DNA from: Bacillus sp. OK048
Lineage (GTDB): Bacteria; Bacillota; Bacilli; Bacillales; Cytobacillaceae
Direction of reading: 5' to 3'
Assembly (NCBI RefSeq): GCF_900103525.1
Contig: NZ_FNHN01000005.1
Location: 248,001-312,000 of the forward strand
Length of the DNA: 64,000 nucleotides
The notes beneath the pieces are model-generated. The model searched no databases. It worked only from the letters and a program-made list of their open reading frames with translations, and was not told the origin of the DNA. Of the stretch, positions 45,829 through 56,074 are shown one piece after another (position 1 is the stretch's first letter; every line of letters starts with the position of its first letter). The translations under genes and the position numbers were made by a program.

Positions 45829-46475
45829 AGATTGTTGTGATTGGTTGTGGAGGTCACAGTAAAGTAATAGTCGATATGATTTTATCTACTGGGGAAAGTG
45901 ATATTGTTGGATTTTTAGATGACAAATATGATGAATTGCGATTAAAAGAGGATACTTATTGCGGACCTATTTCAGCAGCTGAAAGATTGCTTGAAAAATC
46001 ACCAGATATTAAATTAGTCATTGCAATCGGGGATAATAAGGTTCGTCAATCTATTGTGCAAAAACTAAACCTCTCATATGAATATTTTGTAACCGTAAAA
46101 CATAAGTCGGCAGTCATCAGTCCCACTGCCAAGATAGGTCATGGAGCTGTTATTATGCCTAATTCGGTAATAAATGCTGATAGTAGAATAGGAGATCATT
46201 CCATTATTAACACAGGCTCAGTGATTGAACACGATAGTATTGTAGGTGATTTCTCCCATGTGTGCCCAGGTGCCACATTAACTGGTTCTGTTCAATTAGG
46301 AGAGGGGGCATATGTTGGTTCGGGATCCACCATTATCCCAAACATAAAGATTGGTGAGTGGACTATTATTGGTGCCGGGGCAACAGTGATTTCGGATATT
46401 CCTGCTTATTGTACAGCCGTTGGTATTCCTGCCAAGGTTAAAAAAATCAATCAAATGAGTTTGAGGGTGAATTAA
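45825..46475 (+). CDS. epsM: EpsM: NeuD/PglD-type sugar O- or N-acetyltransferase
   Basis: A 216-residue protein with an N-terminal Rossmann-like domain ([14 protein letters not shown]) and a C-terminal left-handed beta-helix of hexapeptide repeats (about 95-200). Together with EpsC and EpsN it should build a UDP-diacetylated aminosugar. The ATG follows GGAGGAAG and overlaps the epsL stop. Confidence 0.92.
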   Translation: MKIVVIGCGGHSKVIVDMILSTGESDIVGFLDDKYDELRLKEDTYCGPISAAERLLEKSPDIKLVIAIGDNKVRQSIVQKLNLSYEYFVTVKHKSAVISPTAKIGHGAVIMPNSVINADSRIGDHSIINTGSVIEHDSIVGDFSHVCPGATLTGSVQLGEGAYVGSGSTIIPNIKIGEWTIIGAGATVISDIPAYCTAVGIPAKVKKINQMSLRVN

Positions 46476-47657
46476 TTGCTAAATACAACTTCTAAAAGGA
46501 AAATCTTTCTTTCTTCTCCACATATGAGTGGGAATGAGAAAAAATATATAGATGAGGCATTTGAAACCAACTGGATAGCTCCACATGGTCCAAATATTGA
46601 TGAATTTGAAATAGAAATTGCCGATTATGTGGGAGTCAATGAAGCTGTTGCCGTTAGTTCGGGTACCGCAGCCATTCATTTGGCTCTTTCTTTATTAGAT
46701 GTGAAAAAGGGTGACAATGTTTTTTGTTCTAGCCTCACCTTTGTTGCTAGTGCCAATCCCATAATATATCAAGGTGCAGAGCCAGTATTTATCGATTCAG
46801 AGTTAGATACATGGAATATGTCTCCCAAGGCTTTAGAAAAGGCATTTATAGATGCAAATAGTGAAGGTAAACTACCAAAAGCAGTTATCGTTGTGAACTT
46901 GTACGGGCAGAGTGCAAAAATGGATGAGATTCTTTCTATATGCAATCAATACGATGTTCCGGTAATTGAAGATGCAGCAGAATCATTAGGATCAACTTAT
47001 AAAGGGAAAGCAAGTGGAACATTTGGGAAATATGGAATTTATTCATTTAACGGCAACAAAATTATTACCACATCCGGTGGAGGCATGCTTATCTCAGAGG
47101 ATATAACAGGTTTAAGAAAAGCTCGCTTTTTGGCAACACAAGCCCGTGATCCTGCACCACATTATCAGCATAGCAATATAGGATTTAACTATCGAATGAG
47201 CAATATATTAGCGGGGATTGGTAGGGCGCAATTAGCTGTTTTGAACCATAGGGTTGAAGCAAGAAGACTAATCTTTGAAAAATATTATCGAGAATTAGCA
47301 CATTTACCAGGTTTTAACTTCATGCCTGAACTAGAAAATACCCTTTCAAATCGTTGGTTAACAGCTCTTACGATTAATGAGGCAGAAGCAGGAGTTTCTG
47401 TTCGAGATATTTTACATGCATTAACAGAAGAAAATATTGAAGCCCGTCCAGTTTGGAAGCCGCTTCATATGCAGCCAATTTTCCAAGGAGCCAAATATTA
47501 TCCCCACAGTAAAAGGGTGAATATCTCTGAATACTTATTTGAAAATGGCATATGTTTACCATCTGGATCTAATATGACAGAAGAAGATCAAATAAGGATT
47601 ATTAATTGTATTAAAGAAACTTTATCGTTAGCAAATGGGAGAAAGAGATGTGTTTGA
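46476..47657 (+). CDS. epsN: EpsN: DegT/DnrJ-type sugar aminotransferase
   Basis: A 393-residue PLP enzyme with SSGTAAIHLALSLL (about residue 55), EDAAESLGS (about 168) and the PLP lysine in SFNGNKIITTSGGG (about 190). It transaminates the 4-keto sugar made by EpsC. The start is TTG after GAGGGTGA, directly abutting epsM. The EpsL-EpsM-EpsN order matches B. subtilis. Confidence 0.93.
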   Translation: MLNTTSKRKIFLSSPHMSGNEKKYIDEAFETNWIAPHGPNIDEFEIEIADYVGVNEAVAVSSGTAAIHLALSLLDVKKGDNVFCSSLTFVASANPIIYQGAEPVFIDSELDTWNMSPKALEKAFIDANSEGKLPKAVIVVNLYGQSAKMDEILSICNQYDVPVIEDAAESLGSTYKGKASGTFGKYGIYSFNGNKIITTSGGGMLISEDITGLRKARFLATQARDPAPHYQHSNIGFNYRMSNILAGIGRAQLAVLNHRVEARRLIFEKYYRELAHLPGFNFMPELENTLSNRWLTALTINEAEAGVSVRDILHALTEENIEARPVWKPLHMQPIFQGAKYYPHSKRVNISEYLFENGICLPSGSNMTEEDQIRIINCIKETLSLANGRKRCV

Positions 47658-47697
47658 GAGCTAAAAAATTTTAAAAGACTAAACGGGGTATATGGTG

Positions 47698-48036
47698 ATG
47701 ATAGGAAAAAATATCTATGAAATTAGAATGAAAAAAGGGCTAACATTATCAGCTCTTGCGGAACGTGCAAATATTTCAAAGTCCTACCTAAGCAATATTG
47801 AGAGAAACTTAAATCAGAATCCCTCAATTCAAGTGATTAAAAAAATTGCCCTTGTTTTGGATGTTGACATAAAATTACTGTTAAAAACTTTAGAATCTAA
47901 AGAAGACCAACAACCTCCTGATAAGGAATGGCTTGATTTAGTAAATGAATTAAAAGAATCAGGGATTGAGAAAAATGAATATAAAACATTGATTGAATTT
48001 ATTAAGTGGCAAAATAGGATTACGGAAGTTAAATAA
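47698..48036 (+). CDS. sinR: SinR-like biofilm repressor
   Basis: A 112-residue XRE regulator with the same layout as B. subtilis SinR (111 aa). The N-terminal helix-turn-helix starts MIGKNIYEIRMKKGLTLS and contains ISKSYLSNIERNL and NPSIQ (residues 26-46). A short linker leads to a C-terminal multimerisation helix-hook with DKEWLDLVNELKESGIEK. In B. subtilis SinR represses eps and tapA-sipW-tasA and is inactivated by SinI. The in-frame ATG at 47698 is chosen because it aligns with SinR. No sinI lies beside it; a SinI-like gene occurs at 61982. Confidence 0.85.
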   Translation: MIGKNIYEIRMKKGLTLSALAERANISKSYLSNIERNLNQNPSIQVIKKIALVLDVDIKLLLKTLESKEDQQPPDKEWLDLVNELKESGIEKNEYKTLIEFIKWQNRITEVK

Positions 48037-48115
48037 TATGAGCAGAGGTCATATTTGATAAGAAAAAAATGAGGGAAATTTATACAATGATGAAATGTAT
48101 TAGGAGGGTATTTTT

Positions 48116-49192
48116 ATGATATTACCCTTAGTGAGCGTTATTATTCCTGTATATAATACCGAGAAGTATTTAAATAAAAGTATTCCATCAATATTGGATC
48201 AGACTTATAAAAATATAGAAATAATCATAGTGAATGATGGCTCAACTGATAGAAGTGATGAAAAAATAAAAAATTACATTTACCAAGATCAAAGAGTTAT
48301 TTATTGTAAACAGAAAAATAGGGGACCTTCAGCTGCAAGAAACGCAGGAATAGAAATTTCAAGCGGAGAGTTTATTATTTTTGTTGATGCTGATGATACT
48401 GTTGAAAAGGAATATGTAGAAAAACTAGTAACAGCAGCAATTAAATTTAACCATGACATTGTGTCATGTGGTTATACAGAAATTTCTATTCATGGAAATA
48501 TAAAGTTAAATGATTTTTGGGATGAAAAAACCGATAACTCAAAAGAGCAATTTATAATAAATATATTTCAGGGTGTGGGAGGTACTCTTTGGGGGAAAGT
48601 CTTTAAAAGGGAAATAATATTAAAACATAATCTCAGGATGAACCCAGAGATTAATATGTGTGAAGATATGGTTTTCGTTTTACAATACGCTACTCATTGC
48701 GTTAGATGTGGTTCAATTAAAGAGAGTTTATATAATTATAATAGATTAAACGAGAATAGTATTACTGCTATGTTAAATTTAAAACATCTTGAAAGTTTAA
48801 TTATTGTAATAAAAAGAATTGAAGAGGTACTTAAAATGAATACTTTTGATACCAAGCAAATAGATTCCATATTATCTATGCGAGTCCAAGGGTTGATTGA
48901 ATCATTTGTAATACAGCAACATAACTGTAAATACTCAAAGAGAAAAAAAATAGATAATATGAAATTACTGTTTGAAAATAAATATTATATTAAGTATGAA
49001 AAGAATTTACCTCAAACCTCAATAAATTCAAGAATCCTTTTTTACCTAATTAGAATGAAGGATAAAAACTTAATTTACTATTATGGTTTCATACTATGTC
49101 TCCAGCAGCAAATTAAAGACATACTCAAATTAAAGTTGTATAAAAACCAGATAAGAGCTAAGAGATTAATATTTGAGGAGGGGATTTCTTGA
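48116..49192 (+). CDS. GT2 glycosyltransferase
   Basis: A 358-residue GT-A enzyme with VSVIIPVYNTEKYL at the start, VNDGSTDRSDE, and FVDADDTVE as the metal site (about 92). The C-terminal region is long and basic. From this gene on, the cluster looks more AT-rich than the conserved part, which suggests a variable, strain-specific module. The ATG follows TAGGAGGG. Confidence 0.87.
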   Translation: MILPLVSVIIPVYNTEKYLNKSIPSILDQTYKNIEIIIVNDGSTDRSDEKIKNYIYQDQRVIYCKQKNRGPSAARNAGIEISSGEFIIFVDADDTVEKEYVEKLVTAAIKFNHDIVSCGYTEISIHGNIKLNDFWDEKTDNSKEQFIINIFQGVGGTLWGKVFKREIILKHNLRMNPEINMCEDMVFVLQYATHCVRCGSIKESLYNYNRLNENSITAMLNLKHLESLIIVIKRIEEVLKMNTFDTKQIDSILSMRVQGLIESFVIQQHNCKYSKRKKIDNMKLLFENKYYIKYEKNLPQTSINSRILFYLIRMKDKNLIYYYGFILCLQQQIKDILKLKLYKNQIRAKRLIFEEGIS

Positions 49193-50361
49193 AGTATATT
49201 AAACATTTTATTGATCTTAATAAAATTATTATAGCTATTCTTATTTCAAGGGTCCTTAAATTATCAAAGATGAATAAGGATATTTGGCTAATCTCAGAAA
49301 GAAGAGATGAAGCAGAAGATAATGCCTTTCATTTATATAAATATATAAGAGAAAATCACCCAACTCAAAAGGCATATTATGTTATCGATAAAAAGTCACA
49401 CTCCTATTTAAAGATAACAAAATTTGAAACAATAATTCAGCAGAATTCTCTAAGGCATTATATATATTACTTTTTAGCTGAAAAACACCTTTCAGCATTT
49501 CAATTTTTTGGAGTTCCTGAAACACCAATTTTATGGAGACTAGAGAGTTATGGGTTAATAAAAAAGAAAAAGGTTTTCTTGCAACATGGAATTACTAAAG
49601 AAATATTACCTTTTTTAAATTATGCGAATACTAAATACAATCTATTTGTCTGTGGTGCTAAGCCAGAATTTGATTTTGTCAAAGAACACTTCGGATATCC
49701 AAAAGAAAATGTTAAATATTTAGGTTTTTGTAGGTTTGATAATTTACATGATTATAAAGTAAAAAATCAAATTCTCTTAATGCCGACCTGGAGACAATGG
49801 TTTGGGATGACAAATAGTGATAATAATACTGAGATGAAATATGATGAATTTATTATGTCCGAATATTACCATAGGTATAATAATTTGTTGAATAGTGTCA
49901 GAATACATGAGTTTTTGGAAAAACATGATATTAAATTAATTTTTTATCCGCATCCCGAAATGCAAAGATTTATTAAAGCATTTAACTGTAATAACTCTAA
50001 TATAACAATTGCTAATAGAAATAATTACAACCTACAAAATTTGCTCAAAGAGTCCAGATTATTAATTACGGATTATTCTAGTGTTGCTTTTGACTTTGCT
50101 TATATGAGGAAACCACTAATTTATTATCAGTTTGATCAACAAAGGTACTATACAGATCATTTCCAAAAAGGTTACTTTGACTGTAATAGAGATGGATTTG
50201 GACCTGTGATTAGGGATGAAAAAATTCTAATTGATTGTATTGAAAAATTCATGTTAAAGGATTCCAACGATGAAAAATATAATGACAGGGTTGGTGACTT
50301 CTTTCAATTATATGATAAGGAAAATTGTAAGAGACACTATGAAGTAATAAGTAGTATCTAG
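49189..50361 (+). CDS. CDP-glycerol glycerophosphotransferase-like protein
   Basis: A 390-residue protein of the TagB/TagF family. It has VFLQHGITKEILPF (about residue 125), and a C-terminal LLITDYSSVAFDFAYMRKP followed by LIYYQFDQ (about 285-310). Members transfer glycerol- or ribitol-phosphate to wall teichoic acid or decorate capsules, so the polymer may carry polyol-phosphate groups. The TTG start overlaps the previous stop. Confidence 0.85.
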   Translation: MKYIKHFIDLNKIIIAILISRVLKLSKMNKDIWLISERRDEAEDNAFHLYKYIRENHPTQKAYYVIDKKSHSYLKITKFETIIQQNSLRHYIYYFLAEKHLSAFQFFGVPETPILWRLESYGLIKKKKVFLQHGITKEILPFLNYANTKYNLFVCGAKPEFDFVKEHFGYPKENVKYLGFCRFDNLHDYKVKNQILLMPTWRQWFGMTNSDNNTEMKYDEFIMSEYYHRYNNLLNSVRIHEFLEKHDIKLIFYPHPEMQRFIKAFNCNNSNITIANRNNYNLQNLLKESRLLITDYSSVAFDFAYMRKPLIYYQFDQQRYYTDHFQKGYFDCNRDGFGPVIRDEKILIDCIEKFMLKDSNDEKYNDRVGDFFQLYDKENCKRHYEVISSI

Positions 50362-50460
50362 AAACTATGTTTATAACCAATTTCATTGATGCTTAAAAAA
50401 AGCACTAAAAGCACATTTGTCATAAAAAGCTGGAACCTTAAAATCAGGGGGTATATGTGA

Positions 50461-51519
50461 TTGAAGCCTTTAGTTAGTATTATTGTTCCAATATTTAAGG
50501 TGGAAAATTACCTTAGAAAATGTATTGATTCACTGTTAAATCAAACATTATTAAGTATTGAGGTAATATTAGTTAATGATGGATGCCCTAACGGTTGTGG
50601 AAACATCATTGAGGAATATAAAAAAAGAGATACAAGAGTAATAACTATTCATAAAAAAAATGGAGGTCAGTCATCGGCTAGAAATGCCGGTTTAGATATT
50701 GCTAGAGGTGAATTTATAGGATTTATTGATCCTGATGATTGGATCGAACCAAATATGTATGAGGCACTATATAAATCTATAATTTCATCAAATGCTGACG
50801 TAGCAATATGTGGTCGGGGTACTTATGAAGAAAATGGAAATGTTGGATCTCCGATAATTCCGGAACAAATATTAATTGATTTTAGTAGTTACCCAAAATT
50901 TCAATATGTAATTCAAAAGTTTTTTTTTCCTCATACAGCATCAACCTGTAATAAGTTATATAGAAGAGAAATATTATATAAATATAATCTTAGGTTCAAA
51001 GATGTTAGTTATGTTGGCAGTGAAGATGCACTATTTAATTATGCAGTTCTTTGTAATGCTAAGAAAATAGTTGCGATAAGTGATGTCTTATATAACGTGT
51101 TGATTAGAAACGATTCAACTGTAAGGACTTTTAATGAAGGTTATATGATTCGAACTTCAAATTTAATCAAATCTATGCATGAGTATTCTGGAGAGTTTGA
51201 TACATTAGATTTGTATCGGGATTCGTACCCGATTATTTTTTTATATTATCAGCAGTGGAATATAGATAGAGTAAATATGCTTACTAATAATAATATCCAA
51301 ATTATTACGAATGAGTTGAAGCAAGCCTCTAAATTAGATTATTTTAATAAAAGTAGTTTAAGAGTAGCTTTAGATTATAAGATGACAAATCATATGAAGA
51401 AAATAGGATATAGCTCTAAAGGAATTCTATTCATTCGCATTTTTATGTTATTAAGTTCTTTTAAATTATATAACCTAGCTTCTAGATTTAGATCAATGAG
51501 GCGATTAAAGCCAAATTGA
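50461..51519 (+). CDS. GT2 glycosyltransferase
   Basis: A 352-residue GT-A enzyme with VSIIVPIFKVENYLRKCI, GGQSSARNAG and GFIDPDDWIE (about residue 92). It resembles the enzyme at 36083-37150. The start is TTG, 8 bases after CAGGGGGT. The specificity is unknown. Confidence 0.87.
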   Translation: MKPLVSIIVPIFKVENYLRKCIDSLLNQTLLSIEVILVNDGCPNGCGNIIEEYKKRDTRVITIHKKNGGQSSARNAGLDIARGEFIGFIDPDDWIEPNMYEALYKSIISSNADVAICGRGTYEENGNVGSPIIPEQILIDFSSYPKFQYVIQKFFFPHTASTCNKLYRREILYKYNLRFKDVSYVGSEDALFNYAVLCNAKKIVAISDVLYNVLIRNDSTVRTFNEGYMIRTSNLIKSMHEYSGEFDTLDLYRDSYPIIFLYYQQWNIDRVNMLTNNNIQIITNELKQASKLDYFNKSSLRVALDYKMTNHMKKIGYSSKGILFIRIFMLLSSFKLYNLASRFRSMRRLKPN

Positions 51520-51552
51520 TAAGTATTTCTTGGTGAAATGAGGCAAATAGAG

Positions 51553-52749
51553 ATGAAGAAAAAGATATTATTTGTAATAAACTCTTTGACAATTGGTGGG
51601 TCAGAGAAAAGCTTAGTGTCACTTCTAAATTTGATTGATCTTACTATTTATGATGTTGATTTAATGATGTTTAAAAAAGGAGGAGAGTTTGATAAGGACG
51701 TGCCGAAGGAAGTTAATATATTAGAAGAACCAGAGTATTATAAATTTGTTGCTAAAGATCTTAAAAGTAAAGATTTATCACTTAAAGATAATATTAATTA
51801 TAGGATTTGCAGGTTGAAAACAACCTTTAATCTAAGAAAAAATTTAATGAATTCAAAAAAAAGACAAACAGAACAAATACTTTACAAAAGTCAGCGAAAT
51901 GCATTGAGGAAATTAGAAAAGGAATACGATGTCGCCATTGCATATAGTCAAGGGATGCCTACTTATTTTGTAGTAGACTTTGTTAATTCAAAAAGGAAAA
52001 TTGCTTGGATTAATTGTGATTATGTAAATACTCAATATGACAAGGATCTTGACTATAGATTTTACAAAAAGGTTGACAAAATAGTAGTTGTTTCAAAAGC
52101 AATAAGGGAATCTATAGCGGCAATGAAACCAGAATACGATAAGAAAATGAATTTAATCTTAGATATTGTAAATCCAAATATAATTAAAAATATGGCAAAC
52201 CAAGGTGCTACTGTATTCCATGATAAATCTGTAGTAAATATTTTAACCGTTGCGCGATTGATTTCCCATTATAAGGGTTATATTACTGCAATTAAGGCAG
52301 CTAAACTTTTAAAAGATAATAATTATAAATTTAAGTGGTATGCAGTAGGAGAAGGTGAGGATAGGAAAGAAATTGAAACATTCATTAATGATTTAGGAAT
52401 GAATGAGGAATTTATTTTATTAGGGAAAAAAGAAAATCCATACCCTTATATGAAAAATTGTGATATATATGTTCAACCATCTAAAAAGGAAGGTTTTGGA
52501 CTCACTGTAATTGAAGCGAAAGTATTAAAAAGGCCAATAGTTTGTACTAATTTCAATACCGCAGATGAATTAATTAATAATGAGGTTGATGGATTGGTTG
52601 TTGGACACAATGAGCAAGATATCTTTTTGGGAATAAAGAGATATTTAGACGATATTAATTTTAAGAATAATATTTTAAAGACACTAATGAATGAAAAACC
52701 ATATAGTTCAGTCGGCGAAATAGATAAAATATATAAATTAATTAGTTAG
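51553..52749 (+). CDS. Family 4 glycosyltransferase
   Basis: A 398-residue GT-B enzyme starting KKKILFVINSLTIGGSEKSL with CDIYVQPSKKEGFGLTVIEA near residue 310. It is a paralogue of the proteins at 42681 and 52767. ATG 51553 (GAGG 9 bases upstream) is preferred over ATG 51538. Confidence 0.87.
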   Translation: MKKKILFVINSLTIGGSEKSLVSLLNLIDLTIYDVDLMMFKKGGEFDKDVPKEVNILEEPEYYKFVAKDLKSKDLSLKDNINYRICRLKTTFNLRKNLMNSKKRQTEQILYKSQRNALRKLEKEYDVAIAYSQGMPTYFVVDFVNSKRKIAWINCDYVNTQYDKDLDYRFYKKVDKIVVVSKAIRESIAAMKPEYDKKMNLILDIVNPNIIKNMANQGATVFHDKSVVNILTVARLISHYKGYITAIKAAKLLKDNNYKFKWYAVGEGEDRKEIETFINDLGMNEEFILLGKKENPYPYMKNCDIYVQPSKKEGFGLTVIEAKVLKRPIVCTNFNTADELINNEVDGLVVGHNEQDIFLGIKRYLDDINFKNNILKTLMNEKPYSSVGEIDKIYKLIS

Positions 52750-52766
52750 TAACTGGGGAAGATGAA

Positions 52767-53957
52767 ATGAAAAAAATATTATTTATGCTTATTAACATGA
52801 ATGTTGGTGGAACGGAAAAAGCATTGCTCAACATGATATCTGAGATACCAAAAGAAGATTACGAAATAACAATATTAATGTTGGAGAAATACGGTGGATT
52901 TTTGAATTCAATTCCAGAGCATGTTCATATCAAATTTTATAATGGATATAAGGATATAAAACATATATTGAACAAACCACCACGTACAACTGTTTTAAAT
53001 TTTCTTAAAGCAGGTAAAGTACTACAGGCTTTGAACATCACATTAATCCACCTTCTATCAAGTATATTAAAGGAAAGAACCTTGTTATTTAAGTATCTTT
53101 TAAAAGGATACTATGAAATTGATACTGAATATGATCTTGCAGTAGCTTATGCCGGCCCAATGGACTTCATAAGCTTTTTTGTTATAAACAAAATAAAAGC
53201 TAAAAAGAAAGTTCAGTGGATACATTTTGATATAAATAAAATAGGATTTAACAAGAGGTTTGCTTTAAAAGTTTATAAAAAGTTCGACAAAATTTTTATT
53301 GTATCAAAAGAAGCTAAATCAAAATTAATTAGTTTGGTACCACAATTAAGTGGAAAATCTGAGGTTTTTTTCAATATTGTTTCTCCGGAAATTATTCGGA
53401 ACCAAGCTAAGGATGGTAATGGATTTAAGGATGAATTTGATGGATTAAGAATATTAACAATAGGTAGATTATCAAGGGAGAAGGGGCAAGATCTAGCAAT
53501 TCGTGCATTAGCTAAATTAAAAAAGGATGGCTGCAAAGTAAGATGGTACTGTATTGGAGAAGGAGATTCACGGAAAAATTATCAAAAATTAATAATGGAT
53601 TACAATTTAGAAGATAGTTTTATATTATTAGGAGCAGACACAAATCCGTACCCATATTTAGAACAGTGTGATTTATATGTACAACCATCAAGGTATGAAG
53701 GATATTGTATTACCATAATTGAGGCTAAACAATTTAATAAACCAATTGTAACTACTAATGTAAATGGGGCAAAAGAACAGATTGTTAATGGAAAAACTGG
53801 ATTAATTGTAAATATTGATGAAAATGAAATTTATTCTGCACTAAAAAATTTAATTGATAGTAGTTATTTGCGAGCAGAGATTTCCAGTAATTTAGCCAAA
53901 GAAAACTATGATACATCTTTAGAAATGATTAAGATATTTAATGTTATGGAAGGATAA
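52767..53957 (+). CDS. Family 4 glycosyltransferase
   Basis: A 396-residue GT-B enzyme starting KKILFMLINMNVGGTEKAL with CDLYVQPSRYEGYCITIIEA near residue 312. Together with its upstream neighbour it forms a tandem paralogous pair. The gene overlaps the ribosome site of the flippase. Confidence 0.87.
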   Translation: MKKILFMLINMNVGGTEKALLNMISEIPKEDYEITILMLEKYGGFLNSIPEHVHIKFYNGYKDIKHILNKPPRTTVLNFLKAGKVLQALNITLIHLLSSILKERTLLFKYLLKGYYEIDTEYDLAVAYAGPMDFISFFVINKIKAKKKVQWIHFDINKIGFNKRFALKVYKKFDKIFIVSKEAKSKLISLVPQLSGKSEVFFNIVSPEIIRNQAKDGNGFKDEFDGLRILTIGRLSREKGQDLAIRALAKLKKDGCKVRWYCIGEGDSRKNYQKLIMDYNLEDSFILLGADTNPYPYLEQCDLYVQPSRYEGYCITIIEAKQFNKPIVTTNVNGAKEQIVNGKTGLIVNIDENEIYSALKNLIDSSYLRAEISSNLAKENYDTSLEMIKIFNVMEG

Positions 53958-53961
53958 TAAA

Positions 53962-55497
53962 ATGAAAAGTCAACTTAAAGCAGGTGCGGTATTAACATAC
54001 GTTGCATTGTTTATTAATAGTGCTATTTCTATAATTTATACTCCTATAATGTTAAATCTACTCGGTCAATCAGAGTATGGTTTATATAGTTTGGCTAGCT
54101 CAGCAACAGGGTTTATTGGAGTTTTAAATTTTGGATTAGGAAATGCAGTAATTAGATACACAGCAAAATATAAAGCACTAAACGACGAGGAAAGTTGCTC
54201 GAAAATATATGGTATGTTCTTTATTATGTATGGCATTCTAGGGATAATTGCATTAATATCTGGTACGATATTAACAGTAAATTCAGATGTGCTGTTTTCA
54301 AATTCATTAAGTATACCTGAGATGAATAAATTAAAAATTCTAATGGCAATAGTAACTATTAATCTATCTATAGGAATAGGATTAGGTCTATTTAGTGTTA
54401 TTGTACTTGCCCATGAAAAGTTTATTTTTCAAAGAATTATTGTTATTGTCAGTTCAATCATTAATCCTTTAGTAATGTTGCCATTATTGTTAACAGGGCA
54501 TAGATCAATTACTATGGCGATTGTTACAGCATTAATTAGTGTGTTTTCCATTTTGCTCAACATATATTATTGTTTTAACGTTATAAAAATAAAGATTTTA
54601 TTCAAAAGAATTGAATTAGGATTATTAAAAGAAATTATTATTTTCTCCTCATATATATTTATTAATTTAGTAATAAGTAAATTATATGATTCAACAGACC
54701 AAGTTATATTGGGAATTTATAGTGGTACAGTTGCTATCTCCTTATATACTATTGGTGCAACATTTACTGGCTATTTTTCTGGATTTTCTTCAGCAATCTC
54801 TAATGTTTTCCTAAGTAAAGTTACTGGAATGGTGACAAGGGAAGTTTCCACCGATGAATTGTCAAATTTATTTATTAGAATAGGAAGAATTCAATATATC
54901 GTTATATCATTTGCTTTAAGTGGGTTTGTTGTTTTTGGGCAAGAGTTTATAATTTTATGGGTTGGTAAAGAGTTTCAACTTTCTTACATAATAGCCATAA
55001 TAATTCTTGTACCAATGGTAGTCTCTTTAATACAAAGTATGGGTGGCGTAATACTTCAAGCAATGAATATGCAAAAATTTAAAACCATAACTAATGCAGC
55101 CGTTGCAATATTAAATGTCCCTCTAAGCGTTATTTTTGCCCAAAGGTGGGGGGCTGTTGGGTGTGCACTTGCTACTGCAATTGCTTTTACCGTTGGTAAT
55201 ATTATTGTGATTAATTTCTATTATTGGAAAACAATAAAGATAGATGTACCTGCCTTTTGGAAAAATATACTTTTTATGAGTCTACCTGTTTCTTTAAGTC
55301 TTTTATATGGGCAGACTTTAAATAAAATTATCCTAGCTGATTCTTGGCTTTTATTGTTTACTAAAATTTTAATTTTTTCAGGTGTATATATTCTATTAAT
55401 GTGGTTTACGGCAATAAATAAACATGAAAAGGATTTATTTATTGTTCCGATTAGGAATATTACACGAAGGTTTAAAATTAGAGATCATGTTGCCTAA
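53962..55497 (+). CDS. Oligosaccharide flippase (Wzx/EpsK-like)
   Basis: A 511-residue membrane protein with about 14 helices. It starts GAVLTYVALFINSAISIIYTP and has LNLLGQSEYGLYSLASS (in parts), typical of polysaccharide-export MATE-like flippases. It would turn lipid-linked repeat units to the outer face for the EpsG-type polymerase. ATG 53962 follows GGAAGGA; the longer frame begins inside the previous gene. It is the only flippase seen. Confidence 0.88.
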   Translation: MKSQLKAGAVLTYVALFINSAISIIYTPIMLNLLGQSEYGLYSLASSATGFIGVLNFGLGNAVIRYTAKYKALNDEESCSKIYGMFFIMYGILGIIALISGTILTVNSDVLFSNSLSIPEMNKLKILMAIVTINLSIGIGLGLFSVIVLAHEKFIFQRIIVIVSSIINPLVMLPLLLTGHRSITMAIVTALISVFSILLNIYYCFNVIKIKILFKRIELGLLKEIIIFSSYIFINLVISKLYDSTDQVILGIYSGTVAISLYTIGATFTGYFSGFSSAISNVFLSKVTGMVTREVSTDELSNLFIRIGRIQYIVISFALSGFVVFGQEFIILWVGKEFQLSYIIAIIILVPMVVSLIQSMGGVILQAMNMQKFKTITNAAVAILNVPLSVIFAQRWGAVGCALATAIAFTVGNIIVINFYYWKTIKIDVPAFWKNILFMSLPVSLSLLYGQTLNKIILADSWLLLFTKILIFSGVYILLMWFTAINKHEKDLFIVPIRNITRRFKIRDHVA

Positions 55498-55641
55498 AAC
55501 ATAAGTGTCATCTCTTTGCATAGGGCTTACTCTAAGCAAAATAAATATATAAGTTAAGAGAAAACAAACCCAAAAAGGTGGCTCTTGAAATTTGAATAAT
55601 ATAATGTAACAGTAAATATAATTAAAAGTAGAGTAAAGCAT

Positions 55642-55972
55642 CTAGCATTTTAGACATATTACGTTTTTTTTCCGCATTTGTAGTCTTCTTATTTCATTTC
55701 TATGTACCACTTCCAGGCTATCAAGCAGTTATGGTATTTTTTGTATTAAGTGGATATTTTATTTCAGCAACTATATTAAAATCATTAAAGAGAATAGGTG
55801 GAGTTGGTCTGAATATTTTTTGAAAAGGGTAATACGCTTATGGATAGTACTACTACCCTGTTTAATTTTGACGTTTCTATTGGCAAATTTACAATTGATG
55901 CTCTTTGGTTCAGATCAAAAAATAGGTAATTTCTTAGATTTAAAAACCTTTTTAGCAGCTATTCTCCTTTGA
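55642..55972 (+). pseudogene. Remnant of an acyltransferase-3 family gene
   Basis: The first frame encodes SILDILRFFSAFVVFLF followed by a region containing FFVLSGYFIS, the N-terminal signature of OafA-type acyltransferases. It then stops after a frame break near 55795. A neighbouring frame continues with WSEYFLKRVIRLW and ends at 55972. The remainder of the gene (usually about 350 aa) is missing. The rest of 55498-56074 holds no gene that I can support. Confidence 0.75.
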
Positions 55973-56074
55973 AGGCAACAAAAACACCATAAATTATTAT
56001 AGCGGAAATTAACTTACAATATATTTCAATAAAGAGGAAAATTGCTAATTATGATTTTTTAAGGAGAATTATAT

